This document shows positions 49,081 to 59,587 of a DNA stretch of 64,000 nt, piece by piece; the first letter of the stretch is position 1; each line of letters opens with the position of its first letter. A program made the position numbers and the translations under genes. This DNA comes from Nymphaea colorata (lineage: Eukaryota > Streptophyta > Magnoliopsida > Nymphaeales > Nymphaeaceae): contig NC_045138.2 in NCBI RefSeq assembly GCF_008831285.2, positions 6,973,205 through 7,037,204 of the forward strand. The letters run 5' to 3'. A model generated the notes under the pieces. It was not told where the DNA came from and did not search any database. It saw only the letters and a list, made by a program, of their open reading frames with translations.

Positions 49081-49278
49081 ATGCCCAAGGGTAAAAATCC
49101 GAGAGTTACAGTTATTTTGGAATGTACCAGTTGTGTCCGAAATGGTGCCGATAAGAAGACGGAATCACCGAGCATTTCCAGATGTATTACTCAAAAGAAT
49201 TGACACAATACACCTGGTCGATTGGAATTGAAGAAATTCTGTCCTTATTGTTACAAACATATGATCACTAGGAGATAA
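49081..49278 (+). pseudogene. rpl33: rpl33 pseudogene (premature stop)
   Basis: A 198-bp stretch starting [20 protein letters not shown] and continuing to CITQKN, then TGA where plastid copies have CGA (R). After it the frame resumes HNTPGRLELKKFCPYCYKHM up to the natural TAA. A single C-to-T change therefore truncates large-subunit protein L33 at 40 of 65 codons. The zinc-ribbon cysteines CTSC and CPYC are otherwise present. Confidence 0.92.
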
Positions 49279-49451
49279 AGAAATAGATTGAATGCGGTGT
49301 TGCCTTGCATGTGCCAACATTTGAAGGAACGGGAAGGAATTACATATAACATATCTAGGGGCAAATAAAATGCCATTTCGGGCGGATCCGAGATGAATAA
49401 AGAAATGGTATTTTAGAGAAGAAATGGTATTTAAGAGATAAGGAATAAACC

Positions 49452-49807
49452 ATGGAGAAATTCAAGCGACCCCTTCGTAAATCCAAGCGATATTTTTGTA
49501 GGCGCTTGCCCCCAATGGGGTTGGGGGATCGAATTGATTATAGAAACATGAGTTTAATTAGTCGATTTATAGTGAACAAAGAAAAATATTACCTAGGAGA
49601 GTGAATAGATTGACCTTGAAACAACAATGATTAATTACTATTGCTATAAAACAAACTCATATTTTATCTTTGTTACATTTTCTTAATAATGAGAAACAAT
49701 TTGAGAGAGCCGAGTCAATTTCTAGAACTACCGGCACTAGAACCAGAAAAAATAGAAATAGGACCACTCTTCAATCGAATCAGAACTCAAACCATAACTC
49801 AAATTGA
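49452..49807 (+). pseudogene. rps18: rps18 pseudogene (frameshift and stop)
   Basis: Begins [20 protein letters not shown] and continues to MSLISRFI. There a one-base deletion (ATAGTGAACAA for ATAAGTGAACAA) shifts the frame to an early TGA. Downstream the original frame is recognisable ([10 protein letters not shown], then TGA for CGA, then LITIAIKQ and [12 protein letters not shown]) and closes at a TGA at 49,805-49,807. The total of 356 nt equals 119 codons minus one base. Confidence 0.9.
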
Positions 49808-50255
49808 TGTGATGATACTTTGTTCATAAGCTTCAGAGCTCATATTCAATTGTTGTGTCAAAAAAAAAAAAAGAATGGGGGAAGAAGACTCATTTCAATA
49901 AAGAAATGTGTTCGTTCATTCCTACTACATTTTATTTTCCTTTACATTGCTATTTTGACTCTCCCTTCCTTCCTTTGGCTCATGTTAAATTGTTAATACT
50001 TCATACATATCCGAAGTTGTTTGAAAGACACAAAAGTCTAGTCTGTTCAAAGGGTTGAGGGGTAGGAATAGAAAAGATCATTTCCGATTCATACAAATCC
50101 AATCTGATACCTTTTCATCGCCGGACATAGTTCATGATGTATCTTGATTCATCCTATTGGCTCCGCCCATCCCCCAATGGATATGATACTTTGCATTGTA
50201 TATTGGGTAATATTAATTTACTCGAATTAATTATATATAAATAAACCTCGAACCA

Positions 50256-50280
50256 CCCCCCCCCCCCCCCCCCCCCCCCC
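50256..50280 (+). repeat. Homopolymer C25 tract followed by T6
   Basis: 25 consecutive C residues directly followed by six T, near the right end of the plastid-derived block. The complementary strand is G25 and could form G-quadruplexes. The true length may be uncertain because sequencing is error-prone in such tracts. Confidence 0.85.
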
Positions 50281-51737
50281 TTTTTTATCCCATCATAATA
50301 CAATGACATTAAGGACACATACATACATGCTTCTAGAAGAGCACCATAGTTGTGTCAACACAGCTGAACATGAGTATAGACGTGGCATTCATTTTTTTTG
50401 TATTTTTTGTTTAATAATTTATATAGGACTATTCAATTGTATTAGATGTTGCCAAATGACTAAAACTTAGAACTTTATTGTTAAAAAACAATCCCTACAG
50501 TAGCGTTAGGAATGATTTTATATCACGGTGAATAGACAAATTTTTATATTTTAACCATCTGACAGGATCAACTTATATAGGAATAAATCAGACAAATAGG
50601 ATCTATATGCCGAGTCAATAGTGAACCAAAGCACGATTCATCAAGACACCAGCTACAAATGTTCATACATCAGAAAAAGCAATATGTGATCAAATAACAA
50701 AAGAGTGCAGTCCCTAGGAATCATCTGAGCATCTAAGAAAGAGGAAAAAGCAGCATATAACGCCACAGGAAACTTGCGCAATTTGGAAAAGACACATTTT
50801 TGGCAGGGCATCAATTTATGCAGCTTCTGTTCGCAAGTCAGGGAATAAATGAAATGAAATTAAATTAAATTAAAGAGTGCAGAAAGTAGTCTATGGCTTT
50901 GTATGTAGAAAGTTAGAAACATACAACAAAAATTAGATTCTAACTCTTCAATTGCGAAGACAACAGTTTTGTGATCAAATTATTAATGTTTTCTTTTGCG
51001 CTTGTCGAAGAACAGGAAATTCCCATTTGTGAACAGGGTAGACGGGATCATAAGGAGGTAAGACAACCATAACTGAGAAAGATTCAGCATATCGGATATG
51101 CAGGTTCTTATTACATGAAGACTGGATAAGAAGTACAGTTTACAACTTAAGAACATACAAAAATGAAAATGTTTTTCAATGAATCTGCATTTTCTAACCC
51201 TTAACAATAAAATGGCAGGATGCTCCCTTCTGCTAATTGCCAAGAAAACTGACTGAACTATTGTAAACTGGGAAAATATCCACTAGCATGTCTATCCATG
51301 GAGGGCACAGGTTTCACTAGCTTACACATCCATCCATGAAAATATAAATGGACAAACCAGGAATCTGAATACTGGTAAGAGTCTCAGTTTTCTATATTAA
51401 ACTAGAACTGAAGGAACTTATGTCCAAATACATAAAAACAAACTTAAGTCCACATACATAAAAACAAGGTACCAAATATTGTCTTTAATATTGTCATCAT
51501 GCTCAGCTTTGTTCAAGATAGTGCATCAAACCAATGCCCAGAAAAAGGAAGCCTTCATGCAGCACATCTCCTTATTGTAGTAAAGAAGCCCTGATGTCTT
51601 TCTTCTTCCGTAGCAATTGGCATGATCAACCTGCAATAGTGACAGAAATATAAGTTAAGGTGAAAAAAAGGAAAGTCAAAACAAATTGTTAGAAATAATA
51701 AACCAAAAATCAAGAGAAAATCGTAACTACAATTTTG
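50281..51737. other. Downstream region of the PI gene
   Basis: AT-rich DNA with no gene recognised. The PI 3' UTR must lie in the part next to 51,738; a spliced 3' UTR cannot be excluded. There are no repeats with readable ends. Confidence 0.5.
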
Positions 51738-53575
51738 CTATTTGTTCTGCTGCAAATTAGGCTGGATAGGCTGCACACAAAACCCAAATGGCTGAACCCT
51801 GGATTGTGAAGAATAGCTCTTTCCTTTTTTGTTGCTTCCAATGTCGATGTCTCTCAGTTCGCGCATTGCCATTTGTTCCTGTTGATGCTGTAAAACATTA
51901 AGGAATTAGCGATGCTACTTAAACTTCTAGAGTGGGAAAGTTATATGACTTAATTCCCATCAAACCAGTATATATTTCAGCTGCCTATTTTCCTCCTCCA
52001 GCATCCTTTCCTGAATCAAAAAGGAAAAGAAATTTACAGTGAACCTGAGAACCCATTGAAAGAGCACAAGAAACATTCGTCTTTCAAATTTCAAATTTGA
52101 AAATCAAAAGAACAGAACAGAAACAAAGATCCTCACATTTTTCCTCAGAATTTCGATGTCATTGTTTAGGCATTCGGTCTGCAGAAGATACTGTCACTAA
52201 CAGAAAGAGAGTCGAAATTGAAAGACAAATGCTTAAAAGTCATCAAGTATCTTTAGCATAATGGCCACCTGCTTCATGCGCACATGGTCATAGCCAAACT
52301 GAAGAGAGTCTTCAAGATTTCGAAGTTCAACAATAGACAAGGAGCTCAGGTCTTCACCCATCAAATGCCTAAAATGTCACACAAGAAATTACTTCTTGAC
52401 AACCCCATAAAGAAACAGATTACCAGAAGTAGGCCGGCTGAGATACCTGAGTTCAATCTGCATATTTTCATTCTCCTTTCTGATCCTATCCAACTCTGTG
52501 TTCAGATACTGTGCAATCATAGGGTAGTGTAAGAATTCAAGAAGCAGAAGCTAAAAGTTCCTTCAATGCTAAATGGGGAACACATGAACCTTTTACCTCA
52601 TGCCTAGCATCCCAGAGCTTTTTCCCAGAAGTCTTCTGGTATCGAGTTAAGAGTTCCTTCAAGCTGCAACATCAAGCAAAAGGAAACAGGAAAAGAGTCA
52701 CATGCAAGGCAATGTAACAGTAGCAAAAACATCGAGTTAAAAGTTCCTTCAAGCTGCAACATCAAGCAAAAGGAAACAGGAAAAGAGTCACATGTAAGGC
52801 AATGTAACAGTAGCAAAAATATCCCTCACCCACCAAAAGAAATAGTACACAAGTCCAGCTGAAGCTAAAATCAAGGACCAAAAATCTGAATGGATGCGCA
52901 GAAGAGCATTAGATGGAAGAAACAATTTGTACGTATAAAACTACTCACAAAATATTCGATCAGCTCATCCGAAGAAGAAAAACCGTTTCAACATTTTGAA
53001 TGTGAGCCCGATGTAGTATAAAACGATACAGGGAAAGAAGGGGATAACCAGATAAAAGAAAATAAACAACAGATCTAGTGAGGTATATTTTTTAGCTACT
53101 GAAATCCAAAAACAGAAAATCAAATAGATACCACCAACAACAACGTCAAACGATTATCTGACAGATATGACAGTCCAACAAAAATAGTAAACAATAAACA
53201 AATGTAGAAAGCAATAAAAAGCTCAAATTTCACATGCCAAGATGATGAATATCGATCAACAGGGAAAAAACCGCTCTATGTATATGTGTGTGTTTGCAAA
53301 TAGTACCAAATGAAGCATCTTCAAAAGAGATCTAAAAGCCAGAGAGAGACAGGGAGAGAGAGAGAGAGGAAACCAAGGAAAACCTACTTGGTAGAAGGGG
53401 AACAATACTCATTCAGCTTCCCAGCGCTAGAGAACAATAAGAGTGAGACCTGAGCGTCACAGAGAACACTGATCTCCCTCGCCTTCTTCAGGATGCCCTG
53501 CTTCCTCTTGGAGAAGGTGACCTGCCTGTTGGAGGCATTCTCTATCCTCTTTATCTCAATCTTACCTCTCCCCAT
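51738..53575 (-). CDS. PI: PISTILLATA/GLOBOSA-type MIKC MADS-box transcription factor, 7 exons
   Basis: Minus-strand exons: 53575-53388, 52663-52597, 52508-52447, 52368-52269, 52178-52137, 52010-51966, 51887-51738, that is 188-67-62-100-42-45-150 nt; all splice phases agree, giving 217 residues. Order: MADS domain ([20 protein letters not shown] to [10 protein letters not shown]), I region ([20 protein letters not shown]), K domain ([40 protein letters not shown]) and a C-terminus ending in the PI motif [14 protein letters not shown]. Family knowledge: the B-class partner of AP3/DEF; the heterodimer binds CArG boxes in the nucleus and sets petal and stamen identity. The 42-nt exon 5 is the AP3-like ancestral length. 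Intron 1 carries a 90-bp tandem duplication at its 3' splice site. Confidence 0.95.
52641..52820. repeat. 90-bp tandem duplication spanning the PI intron 1 / exon 2 boundary
   Basis: Copies 52,641-52,730 and 52,731-52,820 are almost identical (for example GAGTTAAGAG versus GAGTTAAAAG and ATGCAAGG versus ATGTAAGG). On the gene strand each copy contains the acceptor TTGATGTTGCAG followed by the first 23 nt of exon 2 (encoding LKELLTR). The copy next to the rest of exon 2 is the functional one. The upstream copy is a decoy acceptor. Confidence 0.93.
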
Positions 53576-53630
53576 CTCCAGCAACCGACCACTCTAACCC
53601 GTACCACTCTACAAAGAGATGGCTATGACA

Positions 53631-53676
53631 GAAGAAGAAGAAGAAGAAGAAGAAGAAGAAGAAGAAGAAGAAGAAG
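53631..53676. repeat. (GAA)n tract in the PI leader/promoter
   Basis: About 15 GAA units (TTC on the gene strand), 56-101 bp upstream of the PI start codon, so probably inside the 5' UTR or core promoter. Confidence 0.9.
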
Positions 53677-53713
53677 CATCTGGAAAAAGAGGAGGATGAT
53701 GAGTTGGGGCTCT

Positions 53714-53775
53714 CCATTTTCGGAGCTGAGAGATGGTAGCTTTCGAGCACCATTAAAAACACAGACCATATACGG
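53714..53775. promoter_or_regulatory. Two CArG-like boxes upstream of PI
   Basis: CCATTTTCGG (53,714-53,723) and CCATATACGG (53,766-53,775) each match the MADS-binding consensus CC(A/T)6GG with one C in the AT core. They lie 139-200 bp upstream of the PI ATG. B-class genes are known to autoregulate, so these are candidates only. Confidence 0.3.
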
Positions 53776-54729
53776 AATGTTTGCAAAGTCCAAACTAATT
53801 ATCGAAGGGAAAACCATGAAACAAAAGGAACCTCTCTCTCTCTCTCTCTTACGTCCTTGTTATTACCAACTGTGGCCATCGTTGGTTTACGTTAAAAAGA
53901 GGCAATCGATCAACTATGACAGTTCACACGTTAACAAGTCGGTCAGTAACCATGACTACCGCACGCTTTCATTAACGTTGGTGACCCTGGTCAAGAAAAT
54001 CTCGTGAAAGACACGGTCCTTTTCTTTATCAGTTAAAACTTTCGAATAAACTTATACAAAATTGTAGTCCTAAATTACTGATTAAAAACTTCCGCTTCAA
54101 ATATCATACTCGAGCGAACCTTACTGTGATAAAATTCATTGGTTTCGTTTTGCTAAGCGTTGTTGACGTAACCATTCTAGTTCAAGTTGTTCTTTCTCTT
54201 GAGATTGTATATATCGTTTCAAAAGATTTAGTGGGCATTGATCCTGAAAAACTAATTTGAAATTGTTAAAGTCAAACGTGGAGACAAAGATGAAGATAGC
54301 GATAAGTTAAAAATTTGTAGTGATTGACAAGAAAGAAATAGTTTGAAAGTACTTTTGGAAATAAGTTTATAATAATCAAGCCTTGCGTTCTTATACAAGT
54401 GGATTGGAAAGGGATTTTAGTTAAAAAAAAAAGGAAAACCTACTTGAACTTTATTACTTAACTGCAAATATGTTTTCGCTGTAGTGTTCTTTACACCCAA
54501 AATATGAGTGAAGGAATTACGATATTTTCATTATTGAATTTCATGCCTCCGTTCAGATATAGAACAACACATGACACAGCGAATATTGACATATCAGTTT
54601 CCTGAAAAATATGGTCACAGTTATATGTTTTAAGGCAAAACATTTCTCACCGGTTTTGTTCTATTTCCGTGCTATGCGGTTACTAGGAAAATCCTGTTCC
54701 CACGGTTAACATTTTTTGATCCACATGTA
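53776..54729. other. PI upstream intergenic DNA
   Basis: No gene or repeat with readable ends. A short CT run lies near 53,832-53,848. Confidence 0.5.
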
Positions 54730-55096
54730 AAGGCTGCACATCAGAAAACTCGAGCTCGAGTCGAGCTTGCTAGAACAAGTTTGAGCTCAACTCGACAAAA
54801 CAACGTCGAACTCGAATTCGACTCGTTTAACTCATTTATGTTAAGCATGTCTCGTTTCTTTAACTCGTTTAACTCGATTAACTCATTTAGTTGCCACTCG
54901 TTTAATTGTTTTCTAATTAAAATTCAACATTCATTGTGTAGTCAAGCCGAATCGAGTTATTACAACTCAAACTGGATTCGTTTAATATTTCAAGTATATA
55001 TTTGAACTCGAGCTCGACTCGATTTATAAACAAGTCATGTTTTAATAAGTTGGTTCGAGTAGAGCTCGAGCTGGTTGGACTTGTTGTGCAGCCCTA
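54730..55096. mobile_element. CTCGAGCTCGACTCG-family element (copy 2)
   Basis: The left end AAGGCTGCACATC and the right end GTTGTGCAGCCCT (reverse complement AGGGCTGCACAAC) form terminal inverted repeats. The arms are made of CGAGCTCGAGTCGAG and AACTCGAGCTCGACTCG words around a TTTAACTCG-rich centre. This is the most complete of the four copies. The flanks do not show a clear target duplication. Confidence 0.6.
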
Positions 55097-56850
55097 TTTG
55101 CAGTTTATAGATGACCTCCTTGCCTAGAGAGGTCATTGAGCATAAACAAAATGTGGAATGTTACTTGAGGCTTTTCTCTCTAAACAAAGAGAGATTGGAT
55201 TAATTTTTAGTATCAGTAGAAATTAAAGAAAAAGAAGAAAAGTGGGCCATTTAGATTGTTTTAAGTTCTAGCCTTCTAGGGTATGATACGTCCACATCCA
55301 TAGGTGGGTGTAGCTACCAACTTCTAGTTATGTCAATTATGTAATGAAGGCTGGAAACTTTTTTGCTCTCATAACTAAACTTTTTTTTTTTTTTTTGTCT
55401 CTTTAATTTTTTTTGTAAGTGGGAGGAAGAGGTCCACCACCTTTAGGGTTAAGAGTTTGTCACATCGGATCAAACATGAAAGTAGTGAACCATCAGTTAA
55501 CTGTGCTTTATGAATCGAAAGGAAGAACATACGACCTGTCACTCACAGTTACCTGTAACTAAGACGAGTATAGATTTGGCTTCATGTGCAACTTCCTTAC
55601 TCTTAAATTCAAGTACTCAAAATTTTCTCAATTCCTAATGACGACGTCCTATTTTCCGAAAAAAAATTCATCGTGTCTTCAGTTTTGAGAGCGGATGACG
55701 TTTTAAAGTTCTTGTTCTTCAACGTTCAGAAACGTTCAATTCAAAAGAAGCGATTTAAAATCAGGTAACTGAGCAAGCAATTGAAAAGCAGGCAGCACTT
55801 AGCCGAAAATTCAGAAATTTAAGCCACGTTTTTGGGATTGGGAACAAATTTTTATTCATTAACAATGATAACTCTAAGTCACTCAACTCATTCACGAGAG
55901 TCCTTTGATACGTGATAATGGATGGTTAAAAAAAAGGAAAAAAAATGTGAACTATACTAAATGACCAAAATGTCCCTTATATATATATATATTGGTTGGT
56001 AACTAGCTTCAGAATCATTTAGTTAATCAAAGCCGTTTGATTTATTATGATAGGCGATTAGTATTAGTTCGCTTTTTTTTTCTTCTTATTTTTCTCTCAA
56101 CTATTCATAAGCTTTAGATTGGTGGCTCAGTTAGATGGCAAGATAATTCTCGATAAATAGAGTCATCATTCACCTACTATATATTACATTGTTTCATACG
56201 GGATCAAACCTGAATAAGATTATACAAACTATGTAAATAGATACAAATAAGGATCTCTAAGATGGTACATTTCATTTAGGATTAAAAAGAGGTAGAATCG
56301 GACTTTTTTTTTTTCTCTTTTTTGATATCTATCGTTATTCATTTCTTTGGAGAGTTATTGCATTGAAGAGAGAAATATGTTTGATGGTATATTTTTCGAT
56401 GTATATAAGGGATCCTCCACATAATTCAAATCGACCTAATTTGATTTCCAACTGGGCCCTATGTGACATGACTGATCCATAGAAATGAGAATGCACATGC
56501 ATGGTGGGCCCTTACATGACTAACATCAACTTTGTCGACATCAGGTTACTTTTGAATAATATTTGATGTCCCCATTTTGCTTAGCTTACTATAATAATAC
56601 TTACTGATGAGAAATCATGCATTTAGAGAATTAGAAAATATGAATGAATTATGACTTCTGGTGCACATGCCCATCACTCACAATCACTCATAGTTCCTTA
56701 CTTCCTTTAAAAACGGACTGAAAGGGACATTAGGCCGGCACATTTACGTGATCGTCAAGAGCCACGTGTCATTTTGGGGTTCTTGCACGCACACGCATGT
56801 ATGCACATGCAATAATAAAACATAAGAAATTGCCTCTTTGAGTTTGAGTT
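55097..56850. other. Intergenic, no gene seen
   Basis: AT-rich DNA with a T-run at about 55,380-55,396 and a short AT run near 55,979-55,992. I find no supportable coding frame or element. Confidence 0.55.
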
Positions 56851-57040
56851 AGGGCTGTACAACGAGTCTAGCCATGGCTCGACTAGAACTCGCTCGAAAA
56901 AGCTTGGCTCGAGCTCGACTCATTGATAAACGAGTCAAGTTCGAGCTGAAAGTTAAATTTGAATCAATAAACGAGTCGAGTTCGAATTGCAAGAACTCGA
57001 CTCATTTAAACTCGACTCGACTCAATGAACCGGTTCAGGG
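56850..57040. mobile_element. CTCGAGCTCGACTCG-family element (truncated copy 3)
   Basis: Begins TAGGGCTGTACAACGAGTC and continues with GGCTCGAGCTCGACTC and GAACTCGACTC words, then stops abruptly near CAATGAACCGGTTCAGGG without the inverted right end. Confidence 0.5.
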
Positions 57041-57419
57041 TAAATTTTTTTTCTCTTTCCATTCGGTCTTCACTTTTCCTTCTTCCCGTTCACTCTTCCT
57101 TCTTCTTGTTTGCTCTCTCTTGCTGTCTTCCCTCTTCCATCGACCACGACGACCAGATGATGTCGACCAGACTTGAGGGCACTTGCTGCCTTCTCTCACT
57201 GGCCGCCGCTGCTGCCTTAGACGCATCCATCGCCTTTCCCTTTTTTTCGCTGCTGCTGCCTCAGACGCATCCGCCGTTCCTCTTGCTCTTGCTGCAGCTC
57301 ATTCTTCCGCCTTCACACAAGGTACGCCTTCGACCTTCCTTTCTTCTTCTTCTTCTTGTTCTTCCTCCTCCTATAGAGAAGGAATAGTTCTGGATTGAAC
57401 CTTGGCAGGAAAGGTCATG

Positions 57420-57960
57420 GGAAGCAGGGCAAATGCTTCTTGGAGGGTGGCCCTAAGTTTGACCCACTGCTCCAAAGAAGACCGAAACTCACACCCAACC
57501 CCTCCATATTTGGCATGTGTTGGTGCCTCCATATGCCTTTCTGGCGCTGCCTCCATATGCCTTTCTGGCGTACTTCAACTTGTGCATCGGTAGCCCTTTA
57601 TGTGCATCACAAAGAGTTGGCCCTCAAGAAATTGAAGCGGAGACTAGTCGCCTACCTGCCCTTATTAAATCCCGTTGGACTGTACCTTCTTACTTAATAG
57701 TAAAGCATAAGGAAGTGCATTCTTAAGTTGGGCGAGCGAGGTTTGACCGACTGCTCGAAAGAAGGCCGAAGACCCTACTCAACCCCTCATTCCTCAAGAT
57801 ACAATGCCTGCGTCGATGCCTCGAGATGCCTCCCTGCAACGTTTCAACTTGAGCGTCAGTGAGCTCTTATTTGCAACATAAGGAGTTGGCCACTCAGAAA
57901 CTCGAAGCCAAGACTGGTCGCCTACCAGCCGCTAGTGGACCATGCCTTCATACATAAGGA
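57420..57960. repeat. Diverged tandem duplication, period about 284 bp
   Basis: The stretch from GTTTGACCCACTGCTCCAAA (57,457) recurs at GTTTGACCGACTGCTCGAAA (57,741). Shared landmarks follow in the same order: AACCCCTC, TTCAACTTG, AAGAGTTGGCC/AGGAGTTGGCC, GGTCGCCTACC-like words and ATAAGGAA. Within the first unit a 24-bp segment (TGCCTCCATATGCCTTTCTG..) is itself doubled near 57,526-57,573. No convincing protein is encoded. Confidence 0.75.
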
Positions 57961-58489
57961 ACGTGGTTTCCAAGGCTTTTGTTAAACAAAAAAACAATCT
58001 CTCAGTACTTAATTTTCGTGATTTGATATGCTACATTGCTTCTTTTCCAGGAAAGGAAAACGGCATTTTTATGTTTTAGTAAGTGGAAGAGTCACGAATC
58101 CACATATATGAAAGATTGTACAAAATTCTTACTTATTCGTGAAGCATATTATTAGCCATTAGCGGTAGAATCGTTTTAACTATGAACAGAACCGGTGGAA
58201 CAACCGATTCGGTGAACTGGCGGATTCCCTGATTCAGATGAACTGGGTTGTGAATCGGCCAACATATTGAAAAATCGGTGTCTATAATATGGACAAATGC
58301 AGAAAATAATAATTTCAAAAATAAAAACTATCATGCTACCAAAATGTGGTCCAAGACTTCTCTTGCCAACTTAATTAATCGAATGAAAGCAGGTCCCCAT
58401 GATTGCCCTTTTTATGTACACACACTTTCTTACCCAAAAAATTGTTTTTATACCTTACTCCTTCACTTTTAGCAGGGATCCATTTAGAC

Positions 58490-58912
58490 ATGTTAATATA
58501 TCCGATTTTAATTTGGATATTTGACCGAATCGTTTTGAAAAAAATGGATATGAAAAAAAATTAATATCAGATTAAGAAATTGGAGTGGATTCTGATTTAA
58601 AAAATGACATGCAATTGGATTCAGGTTCAAATATACATAAATATAAGAATAGATTGCGGTCAGATTTAATTTTGAATAAATATCATATATCCATTGTTCT
58701 TGTGTTTCTTAAATCCATCAAATTCGGTTCAATATTCGGATTTGGCTTCAGATATGAATATAAAAATCAGATTTATATTGTGAAATCAAATTTCATACTC
58801 AAATTTGGATATGACTTTTCATTATTAATATTTGAATCCAAATATATGAATATCCAAAAAGGAGTATATAATTAAGGATACATCTAATTCGAATCCGATC
58901 TGTTGACATCAG
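58490..58912. repeat. MITE-like repeat, ATCCGAAT family (copy 3)
   Basis: Starts near ACATGTTAATATATCCGA and ends near ATCCGATCTGTTGACATC. The centre has CAAATTCGGTTCAATATTCG and GATATGAATATAAAAATCAG words like the other copies. The ends are decayed. Confidence 0.5.
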
Positions 58913-59140
58913 ACACGAGACCCATTGTTCATACAAGATCTAGTTATTCATACCTTTATCAGGGACCAAATGTTAATATTTTGACCTTTATACTTTTAAT
59001 TTTTTAAGTAGCACCCTAGGTCTTAAATGCATGACTCGGTGCAAGGCTTAGCTGATTCTTTGAGGATTCTAGATTTGCTAAGAAAGACAATAAAATGATG
59101 TATAAAGTCTCTAAGTGGCAGTGTTTTTTCTTCTAGAAAT

Positions 59141-59379
59141 TAAGGGTGGGCATCGCCCGGCCCATTTAAAATTTAAAAATAAATTTTTACTTCTAAAATA
59201 AAATTTTTTAAATATAAAGTATATTTATTAATCATAAATATATATTATTAAAACAAAAAAAAATTAAAAAATACTTTTTTAATCTAAACGGGCCGGGCCA
59301 GGCTGACCCGAAACGGCCTATTGGGCCCGGAATCGGTTTTTCCCTGCCCAAGCCCGGCCCGGCCCAATGCCCAGCCTTA
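59141..59379. mobile_element. hAT MITE with perfect 8-bp target-site duplication
   Basis: 239 bp. The left end TAAGGGTGGGCATCG and the right end (reverse complement TAAGGCTGGGCATTG) are terminal inverted repeats. It is flanked by CTAGAAAT at 59,133-59,140 and again at 59,380-59,387, an exact 8-bp duplication diagnostic of hAT transposition. GC-rich arms (GCCCGGCCCA, GGGCCGGGCC, AGCCCGGCCCGGCCC) flank an AT-only core. It is non-coding and depends on a transposase from elsewhere. Confidence 0.85.
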
Positions 59380-59587
59380 CTAGAAATGTGTGGTTGTTAG
59401 TCAGCAATATTACCACTGAATATCATTATTGCTGGAAGAAGCATAAAACAAAGAACATGAATCATTGAATTCAATTTTATAATAAGAAGAATATTGTTTT
59501 GAGGGGAGAGACCCTGTAGAGGCCGAAGCTCTTTCCTCATTTCCCTTACCTTTTGGTTTTGAAAAGAAAGGCAAAGAAAAAATAAGT

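Noticed and set aside
57025-57387. Leucine-rich 120-codon frame
   Set aside because: Arises from CT-rich low-complexity DNA next to a truncated repeat; no signal peptide logic or known domain.
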